Shown piece by piece: positions 6,081-11,157 of a stretch of DNA of 11,157 nucleotides. Both the position numbers and the translations under genes were made by a program. The number at the start of each line of letters is the position of its first letter. The first letter of the stretch is position 1. The notes under the pieces were generated by a model. The model had not been told where the DNA came from. It did not search any database and saw only the letters and a list, made by a program, of their open reading frames with translations. This stretch comes from CAWUIO01 sp963922455. Its GTDB lineage: Bacteria > Bacteroidota > Bacteroidia > Cytophagales > Microscillaceae. The stretch spans positions 1 to 11,157 of the forward strand of contig CAWUIO010000164.1 of NCBI GenBank assembly GCA_963922455.1, read 5' to 3'.

Positions 6081-7205
6081 ATGCGAAGCTTACTTTACAC
6101 GCTGCTTTTTCTTAGCAGTCCTATTTTTCTCTGGGCCCAGTCTGAGGAGGCTGGGGTACGGCAGGCCATCAATTACTACATTGAGGGCACTTCCTACAAT
6201 AAACCAGAGCTTATACGGAAGGCATTTCACGAGGAGTTGGAGTTATTCTTAGACGGCAAAGAACCTGGCACCTTACGCCTCGTTCCGGCAGCCGAGTACA
6301 TTGGCTATTTTGAGAAAGGTGAATACGGTAAATTCACAGGACGTATTGGGCATATTCTTTCGGTAGAGACGTGGGGCAATATTGCCATGGCCAAGGCCGA
6401 AATCTTGGTACCCTCGCGGAAAATTCAGTTTATCGATATGTTTATCCTCAAAAAGCTTCAAGGCAAATGGAAAATCATGAGCAAGACCGCCAATAGCCAA
6501 GCCACCAATCAAGAAGGTAAGCAGGTTTTGTTTGTCCTATCCAATGCCAAGGCATATGGCCAGAGTGACTTGCCCAATGGAAATAGCTTTATGGAAATTG
6601 TAGAGGCTTATGATACCTACCTAGAAGCTGGCTATCATGTAGATTTTGTGAGTCCTGAGGGGGGAGCAGTACCCATCCGGTATGTCAATGCCGTGGGTGA
6701 GGTGGGTAAAAAGTATTTTTACGACCAAGACCTACAATACGCTCTCGAGACTACCTACCGTCCTGATGAGATCCAGGCCCTAGATTATCAAGCGATTTAC
6801 TATGTAGGTGGAGGAGCCGCTATGTACGGAGTACCCGAAAATAAAAACATTCAAAAGATTGCCATGCAAATTTATGAAGAAGGGGGTGGCGTTGTATCTT
6901 CGGTATGCCACGGTACAGCCGGTATTGTCAACCTCAAGACCAAAGAGGGCAAGTACTTAGTGGACGGTAAGCGGGTCAGTGGCTATCCGGAAGCGTATGA
7001 GAACAAGGAGGCCGAATACTTTAAGCAGTTCCCTTTTCTTATTCAAAAAACCATAGAGAAGCGTGGGGGTAGCTTCCACGTTGCGCCCCGAAATAATGCC
7101 CACACGGAAGTAGACGGCCGCTTGATTACCGGGCAAAATAACTTGTCTTCTCGAAATGTAGCCTTGAAAGTAATCGAAACCTTGCAGAAATCGGAGGCGA
7201 ATTAA
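6081..7205 (+). CDS. Secreted NTF2-like + DJ-1/PfpI fusion protein
   Basis: The 374-residue product starts with a signal peptide ending near W-A-Q (18-20). Residues about 21-140 form an NTF2/SnoaL-like domain, of the lumazine-binding-type family often annotated as putative. Residues about 147-370 form a DJ-1/PfpI class I glutamine-amidotransferase-like domain resembling the Hsp31 branch. The nucleophile elbow is V-C-H-G with Cys276 followed by His277. A late V-D-G-R-L-I-T-G-Q-N segment (344-353) is typical of the family. The G-G-H-G turn usual in Hsp31-like proteins reads G-G-G-A-A here (243-247), so the histidine is missing; in Hsp31 this histidine is not the nucleophile partner. Relatives act as glyoxalase III, chaperones or deglycases, and which applies is unknown. 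Periplasmic location with a fused NTF2 domain suggests a stress or detoxification role outside the cytoplasm (inference). Confidence 0.92.
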   Translation: MRSLLYTLLFLSSPIFLWAQSEEAGVRQAINYYIEGTSYNKPELIRKAFHEELELFLDGKEPGTLRLVPAAEYIGYFEKGEYGKFTGRIGHILSVETWGNIAMAKAEILVPSRKIQFIDMFILKKLQGKWKIMSKTANSQATNQEGKQVLFVLSNAKAYGQSDLPNGNSFMEIVEAYDTYLEAGYHVDFVSPEGGAVPIRYVNAVGEVGKKYFYDQDLQYALETTYRPDEIQALDYQAIYYVGGGAAMYGVPENKNIQKIAMQIYEEGGGVVSSVCHGTAGIVNLKTKEGKYLVDGKRVSGYPEAYENKEAEYFKQFPFLIQKTIEKRGGSFHVAPRNNAHTEVDGRLITGQNNLSSRNVALKVIETLQKSEAN

Positions 7206-7262
7206 ATGGGATAGGATCTTATTTTCCCTTTTACCCTAAAAAAGACCAAACTATATAATCAT

Positions 7263-7311
7263 TTCCCAGTGGTTGAGTTTTCTAATTTCAGAGACCTCTT
7301 GCCACTGGGAA
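7263..7311. other. Long nested hairpin between convergent genes
   Basis: TTCCCAGTGG (7263-7272) and CCACTGGGAA (7302-7311) are perfect 10-bp inverted repeats 29 bases apart. Inside them GAG/CTC (7275-7277 with 7296-7298) can also pair, so one long imperfect hairpin forms. No T run follows on either strand, so it is not a textbook intrinsic terminator. It may block or stabilise the transcripts of the convergent DJ-1 and TPR genes, or act as a protein site. Confidence 0.55.
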
Positions 7312-7335
7312 TAATTTCACCATACTGTTAAGCAT

Positions 7336-7375
7336 AAAAAAAGGCGGGAAAACTCCATAAGAAGCCTCCACCGCC
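7336..7375 (-). terminator. Intrinsic terminator of the TPR gene
   Basis: On the minus strand GGCGG (complement of 7371-7375) pairs with CCGCC (complement of 7343-7347). Four further pairs, mostly wobble, can extend the stem past one bulged base. Seven T residues (complement of 7336-7342) follow at once. It lies about 30 bases after the TPR stop codon, as expected for a rho-independent terminator, and would also close a valS-TPR transcript. Confidence 0.6.
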
Positions 7376-7403
7376 CGGAAACTGAAATCACTACTGAAAA
7401 TTT

Positions 7404-7991
7404 TTAGCGCCATATCCACCAAGCACCCGTCCAAACGGCCAAAGGAACCACGCTACCCCAAATTACCCGACGACGACGACGGCGACGTAGCTCTCGTCGG
7501 TAACTTTCTTCTTGATTTTGGGATTGAATGATCGCCTGGGCATCGGCAAGTTGAGCTTGTTCTACTCGATACAAAGCTTGTTGGCTCATCCGTAAATATT
7601 CCTGGGCTTCCCCGTCCGTAGGCGTCATGCGCAAGTATTCTTGCAAATCCTGTCTGGCTTCGATGTAGAAGCCCAGCTCGATGTTGGCAATCCCTCGGTA
7701 CTTATAACTTTGAGGAAAGGAGGGACGCTTTTGGATGGCCAGGCTAAAATCTGCCTTAGCTTTATCAAATTGCTCTAATTCTAAATGGGCCATCGCTCGG
7801 TCAAAATACAACATACTGTAATAGGGCATCCGAGAAATAGCCTGATCATAACTCTTTAGGGCGGCTTGCCACTCTCCTTTCCTTGCCTCCGTTCTGCCTT
7901 GATCATGCAGGGTTTTGTACGTAGCAACTTCCTGAGCCTGAAGCCCTATAACGAGAAGGAAGAAGCTAAGGAACATTCCGTTCTTTTTCAT
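7404..7991 (-). CDS. TPR protein with Arg-7 tract and C-terminal hydrophobic segment
   Basis: A 195-residue protein with an N-terminal hydrophobic segment that looks like a signal peptide ending at Q-A-Q (18-20). Three tetratricopeptide repeats cover about residues 27-125; the motifs W-Q-A-A-L-K-S-Y-D-Q-A-I, D-K-A-K-A-D-F-S-L-A-I and Y-I-E-A-R-Q-D-L-Q-E-Y-L are their second helices. A Gln/Glu-rich, coiled-coil-like stretch (135-167) follows, then seven arginines in a row (169-175) and a Trp-rich hydrophobic end (177-194). TPRs usually bind partner proteins, and the partner here is unknown. The arginine run is coded by a CGT/CGC/CGG-rich, trinucleotide-like stretch. If the TPRs are exported, the arginines lie on the outer side of the C-terminal segment, against the positive-inside rule. 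The gene follows valS by 58 bases on the same strand and is probably transcribed with it or from the gap. Confidence 0.87.
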   Translation of the reverse strand: MKKNGMFLSFFLLVIGLQAQEVATYKTLHDQGRTEARKGEWQAALKSYDQAISRMPYYSMLYFDRAMAHLELEQFDKAKADFSLAIQKRPSFPQSYKYRGIANIELGFYIEARQDLQEYLRMTPTDGEAQEYLRMSQQALYRVEQAQLADAQAIIQSQNQEESYRRELRRRRRRRVIWGSVVPLAVWTGAWWIWR

Positions 7992-8049
7992 AGGTTTATC
8001 CGTTTGCTATACGTAAAACAAATTGATAGACCGGAACATTCCCTCAACC

Positions 8050-10680
8050 CTAGCCACACATATCTTGAATGGACTGCTCCAAAGACTTGATCTTTGACTC
8101 CGCATCGGCCATTTTCTGCTTTTCATTGGCCACTACCTGAGCCGGGGCATTATTAACAAAACGTTCGTTTGATAGTTTTTTTTGCACGCCCTTTAAAAAA
8201 CCTTGCTGATACTCCAGGTCTTTTTTCATCTTTTCGCATTCCTTTTCTACGTCTATTTTCCCTTCAACTGGCACGTAAAACTCGTGGCTTTTTACCAAGA
8301 AAGAGGCAGCTTGCTCCACGGCTTCTTCTACAAAATGAATCTCGGTAATATTGGCCAGCTTTTGAATGATGGGCCCAAACTTTTCAAATACGCCCCGGCT
8401 AGCCGTTTTGATGGATAAGCTCAAAGCTTCTTTGGGAGAAATTTGCTTGGAACTCCGTACATTACGGACCTGAGTAACCACCTCAAAGGCCAATTGAGCC
8501 TCTTCCAGGATGCTCGTATCACCCACAGCTTGGGCCTGAGGGTAAGGAGCCACACAGATAGACTCTCCCTCTTGGCGGGCTTCGATATTCTGCCAAAGTT
8601 CTTCGGTGATAAAAGGCATAAAGGGGTGCAAGATCTTTAATTGTGCATCAAAGAAAGCAATCGTTTTTTCGTAGGTAAAGGCATCAATGCGTTTCCCATC
8701 ACTAGGCTTGATAATCTCTAAAAACCATGAACAAAAAGCGTCTGTCCAGAATAACTTATAGATCGTCAACAAGGCATCCGAAATACGGAAGTCTTTGAAG
8801 TAAGCTTCCATCTCCCTAATGGCCTGGTTTAAGGCTACTTCAAACCACTCCACCGCCACGTGATTTTGAGTTTCCAATTTTGGATCTACTTCCCAACCTT
8901 GAATAAGGCGGAAAGAATTCCAGATTTTATTGGCAAAATTACGCCCCTGTTCACAGAGTTTTTCGTCAAAAAGCAAGTCATTGCCCGCAGGACTACTCAG
9001 CAAAATACCCGAACGTACCCCATCGGTGCTAAACTCCTTCATCAATTCCAAGGGGTCAGGAGAATTCCCCAATTGTTTGGACATCTTACGATGCTGTTTG
9101 TCCCGTACCATCCCCGTAAAATAGACATTTTTAAAAGGCAGTTCCTCTCGGAAGGCATAGCCCGAAATGATCATCCGCGCCACCCAGAAGAATATAATAT
9201 CAAAACCCGTTACCAAAGTGCTGGTGGGGTAGTAATAATTGAGATCCTTGTTGTCTGGATCTTCAATACCTCCAAAAACCGATATAGGCCAAAGCCACGA
9301 AGAAGCCCAGGTATCCAGTACATCTTCTTCCTGTCGCAAATCTTCCGCTTTGAGTTGAGGCTCTATTTCCTGGGCCAGTCTTAGGGCATCCTCAGCATTT
9401 TTGGCAATTACGTACTCCCCATTGGGTAAATAATAGGCCGGAATGCGGTGCCCCCAGTACAATTGCCGCGAAACACACCAGTCCCGTACATTATCCATCC
9501 AGCTTCGGTACATGTTCTTAAACTTGGGCGGATGAAACTGTACAGTATCATTGAGTACATTGTCCAATGCCGGCTGAGCGATCTCTTTCATCGCCAGAAA
9601 CCACTGCCTAGATAAGCGGGGCTCAATGACGGCCCCTGTTCTTTCTGAAGTCCCAACCTGGGTTTGATACTCTTCTACTTTTACCAAATGCCCCATCTCG
9701 TCCAGGTCTTTGGCGATTTGCTTGCGAACCACAAAACGATCCTGGCCAATGTACTTTTCTATTTGGGCGGCTGGACTGAGTTTTCCGTCTTCGTCCAGGG
9801 TGTCGATAATTTCCAACTTATGTTTGACACCCAGCTCGTAGTCATTGATATCGTGGGCGGGTGTCACTTTCAAACACCCAGTACCAAACTCCATGCTCAC
9901 ATAGTCGTCTAAGATGATCGGAATCTCCCGCTCAAGCATAGGCACCAATGCTTTTTTTCCGTGTAAGTGGGTATACCGCTCATCATTTGGGTTAATACAT
10001 ACGGCCGTATCGCCTAAGATTGTTTCTGGGCGAGTTGTCGCAATGGTCACATACTCCTCGCTACCCACAATTTTATAGCGTAAATAGTAGAGCTTTGAGT
10101 TAACATCTTTATGAACTACTTCCTCATCCGAAACGGCCGTTTTCCCCTCAGGGTCCCAGTTTACCATGCGGAGCCCGCGGTATATGTAGCCGCGTTTATA
10201 GAGCTCGATAAAGGCATCAATTACCGCCTCCGAGCGAGACTCGTCCATGGTAAATGACAAGCGTTCCCAATCACAAGAACAGCCCAATTTCTTCAACTGG
10301 TCCAGGATGATACCCCCGTATTTATGCGTCCACTCCCAGCAATGCTCCAAAAATTCTTCTCGAGAAATATCGCTTTTGGCAATTCCTTTTTCTTTGAGCA
10401 TTTTGACCACTTTGGCCTCAGTAGCAATAGAAGCATGGTCGGTACCCGGTACCCAGCAAGCATTCTTCCCTTCCATGCGGGCTTTTCGTATCAAGACATC
10501 TTGGATGGTATTATTGAGCATATGGCCCATGTGCAAAACCCCCGTTACATTAGGCGGCGGGATGACGATGGTATAAGGCTCCCGTGCATCAGGTTCGGAA
10601 TGAAAAAGGCCTTGATCCATCCAGTACTGGTACCACTTGGATTCAATCTGCTCCGGATTGTATTTTTTGTCTAAGCTCAT
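8050..10680 (-). CDS. valS: Valine--tRNA ligase
   Basis: Valyl-tRNA synthetase charges tRNA-Val with valine in the cytoplasm, using ATP, and clears mischarged threonine. The 876-residue product shows every expected part. The class I signature H-M-G-H is at 50-53, after the P-P-P-N-V-T-G run. The editing (CP1) domain carries T-T-R-P-E-T at 215-220 and an A-H-D-I-N-D segment at 275-280. The second catalytic motif reads K-M-S-K-Q at 532-536, followed by L-G-N-S-P-D-P. Next come the anticodon-binding domain (about 600-750) and a C-terminal helical arm rich in Lys/Glu (about 810-876). The length is normal for the bacterial enzyme. Gln in place of the last Ser of KMSKS is tolerated in class I enzymes. 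ATG 10680 is preferred over an in-frame TTG at 10689, because it matches the usual M-S-L-D-K-K-Y start and follows a promoter-like TAGATTG (complement of 10687-10693) by six bases. The gene is intact. Confidence 0.98.
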   Translation of the reverse strand: MSLDKKYNPEQIESKWYQYWMDQGLFHSEPDAREPYTIVIPPPNVTGVLHMGHMLNNTIQDVLIRKARMEGKNACWVPGTDHASIATEAKVVKMLKEKGIAKSDISREEFLEHCWEWTHKYGGIILDQLKKLGCSCDWERLSFTMDESRSEAVIDAFIELYKRGYIYRGLRMVNWDPEGKTAVSDEEVVHKDVNSKLYYLRYKIVGSEEYVTIATTRPETILGDTAVCINPNDERYTHLHGKKALVPMLEREIPIILDDYVSMEFGTGCLKVTPAHDINDYELGVKHKLEIIDTLDEDGKLSPAAQIEKYIGQDRFVVRKQIAKDLDEMGHLVKVEEYQTQVGTSERTGAVIEPRLSRQWFLAMKEIAQPALDNVLNDTVQFHPPKFKNMYRSWMDNVRDWCVSRQLYWGHRIPAYYLPNGEYVIAKNAEDALRLAQEIEPQLKAEDLRQEEDVLDTWASSWLWPISVFGGIEDPDNKDLNYYYPTSTLVTGFDIIFFWVARMIISGYAFREELPFKNVYFTGMVRDKQHRKMSKQLGNSPDPLELMKEFSTDGVRSGILLSSPAGNDLLFDEKLCEQGRNFANKIWNSFRLIQGWEVDPKLETQNHVAVEWFEVALNQAIREMEAYFKDFRISDALLTIYKLFWTDAFCSWFLEIIKPSDGKRIDAFTYEKTIAFFDAQLKILHPFMPFITEELWQNIEARQEGESICVAPYPQAQAVGDTSILEEAQLAFEVVTQVRNVRSSKQISPKEALSLSIKTASRGVFEKFGPIIQKLANITEIHFVEEAVEQAASFLVKSHEFYVPVEGKIDVEKECEKMKKDLEYQQGFLKGVQKKLSNERFVNNAPAQVVANEKQKMADAESKIKSLEQSIQDMCG

Positions 10681-10701
10681 AAGAAGCAATCTATTAATTC
10701 C

Positions 10702-10720
10702 CCCGGGGTCAAATCCCGGG
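10702..10720. other. CCCGGG hairpin upstream of valS
   Basis: CCCGGG (10702-10707) and CCCGGG (10715-10720) form a 6-bp stem with a 7-base loop. It lies 22-40 bases before the valS start. On the minus strand its loop contains TTTG (complement of 10710-10713), a possible -33 element 16 bases from the TAGATTG box. On the plus strand the loop GTCAAAT resembles a tRNA T-loop with one change, but no tRNA body is present. Confidence 0.5.
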
Positions 10721-10820
10721 CTGTAAAATTAATGAAAATAAGCATTATTGAACCTCTCCATTCAGAAAATGCTCAGGAAGAAAGTGCTCGGTATTCTTTT
10801 GCCAAGTTTTTAGAAAATAA

Positions 10821-11053
10821 GGGGCTTCCCCGCGCAATCTCACATCCTGGCTCCTTCAAAAACCAAGGCGGCGCGGGTCGGGCTTTCGCTACTCGCCGGC
10901 TTACCCACAGCCAGCGGCGGGCTCAAACAGGCCGCTCTATCCCTAAGCCATTTTTGAGAGCCGGAAACCGTGAGCCAGGAACTCGGACAAGAGAGAGAAA
11001 AAATGGGAATAGTCCAGTGGCCTGTCCCCCGACAGACCACCTAAGACTGTCCG
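10821..11053. repeat. GC-rich, densely structured element, probably a dispersed repeat
   Basis: This stretch is visibly richer in G+C than its surroundings and full of self-complementary blocks. TCCTGGCTC (10845-10853) matches GAGCCAGGA (10972-10980). CGCCGGCT / AGCC-agc-GGCG form a hairpin at 10894-10919. AGCGGC (10913-10918) matches GCCGCT (10931-10936). CGGACA (10984-10989) matches TGTCCG (11048-11053) and encloses AGTC...GACT and a hairpin GTGG-c-CTGTC, loop CCCC, GACAG-a-CCAC (11017-11040). The left edge GGGGCTTCCCCG recurs at 4744-4755. The central TCGGGCTTTCGCTACTCGCC-type block recalls interspersed GC-rich repeats in other Bacteroidota (memory only). A 112-codon frame (10732-11070) stays open through it but has no recognisable domain. 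Otherwise the 468-base gap before the window end holds no gene I can support. Confidence 0.5.
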
Positions 11054-11114
11054 AAAAGCCCATATACTGATCTTATAAGCTCAGAACTCCCTATTCCTAG
11101 CAAAACCTGGCTTA

Positions 11115-11157
11115 GGGATGGGCGCCTCTTCATTAAAAGGAGTGGGCTGAGACCCTC
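11115..11157 (+). promoter_or_regulatory. Probable TPP riboswitch, 5' half, cut by window end
   Basis: TGGGCGCC (11119-11126) followed by GGGCTGAGA (11144-11152) and CCC resembles the thi-box core, in which a GGGGTGCC-type strand is followed by GGCTGAGA and ACCC. CTCTT (11126-11130) and AGGAG (11138-11142) can pair between these blocks in the place of helix P3. The 3' half, which should carry AACCTGAT and the closing GCGTAGGGA-like segment, lies outside the window, so the call is incomplete. If right, a thiamine synthesis or transport gene begins a little beyond the right edge on the + strand, shut off by thiamine pyrophosphate. Confidence 0.45.

Noticed and set aside
8860..9384. 174-codon open frame on the plus strand opposite valS
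   Set aside because: It is antisense to a clearly intact essential gene, has no domain-like sequence and is a by-product of valS codon use.
10695..10728. tRNA 3' end or T-arm (CCCGGG stem with loop GTCAAAT)
   Set aside because: Only the T-arm geometry fits, with G where T54 should be. No matching acceptor strand, D-arm or anticodon arm exists upstream, which is valS coding sequence.
10840..11040. 66-codon frame on the minus strand over the structured element
   Set aside because: Its composition (Trp, Ser, Arg, Pro rich) reflects the GC-rich repeat, and no start signal or motif is seen.

Overview
The window looks like a piece of a Bacteroidota chromosome of moderate G+C. The evidence is: genes with almost no Shine-Dalgarno sequences, promoter-like boxes of the Bacteroidota type (TTTG/CTTG plus TAnnTTTG or close variants), an AraC-type regulator with a multi-TM N-terminus, several short secreted proteins, and a valyl-tRNA synthetase with a KMSKQ motif. 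I cannot fix the genus. No transposase, integrase, CRISPR array, rRNA or complete tRNA is visible.

Layout, left to right. (1) 92-3371, + strand: a Nudix hydrolase gene broken by one extra C inside its Nudix box; a secreted protein of unknown function; a NADAR (YbiA-like) N-glycosidase; and a tightly overlapping pair, a HipA-like kinase and a DUF3037 protein. (2) 3577-4518, +: a membrane-anchored alpha/beta hydrolase, preceded by a perfect 14-bp palindrome. (3) 4519-4929: a non-coding or decayed stretch holding what looks like the 3' end of a dead gene, a strong GC hairpin, a 50-codon ORF with a perfect Shine-Dalgarno, and a good promoter for the next gene. (4) 4930-5970, +: a seven-TM AraC-family regulator. 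(5) 6081-7205, +: a secreted protein with an NTF2-like domain fused to a DJ-1/PfpI domain. (6) 7404-7991, -: a TPR protein with a run of seven arginines before a C-terminal hydrophobic segment, convergent with (5) and separated from it by two hairpins. (7) 8050-10680, -: valS. (8) 10681-11157: intergenic, with a hairpin in the valS leader, a GC-rich densely structured element that is probably a dispersed repeat, and at the extreme right edge what appears to be the 5' half of a TPP riboswitch, so a thiamine gene probably starts just outside the window.

Functional links. valS is housekeeping. The left block has an accessory flavour: a Nudix enzyme, an ADP-ribose/nucleotide-type N-glycosidase and a HipA-like kinase pair lie together on one strand. 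Only the kinase/DUF3037 pair is clearly one unit. Calling the whole block one system is inference. I see no fully convincing new system. The best leads are the kinase/DUF3037 unit in this setting, the possible leaderless promoters, the gene remnant after the hydrolase, and the structured element at the right end.
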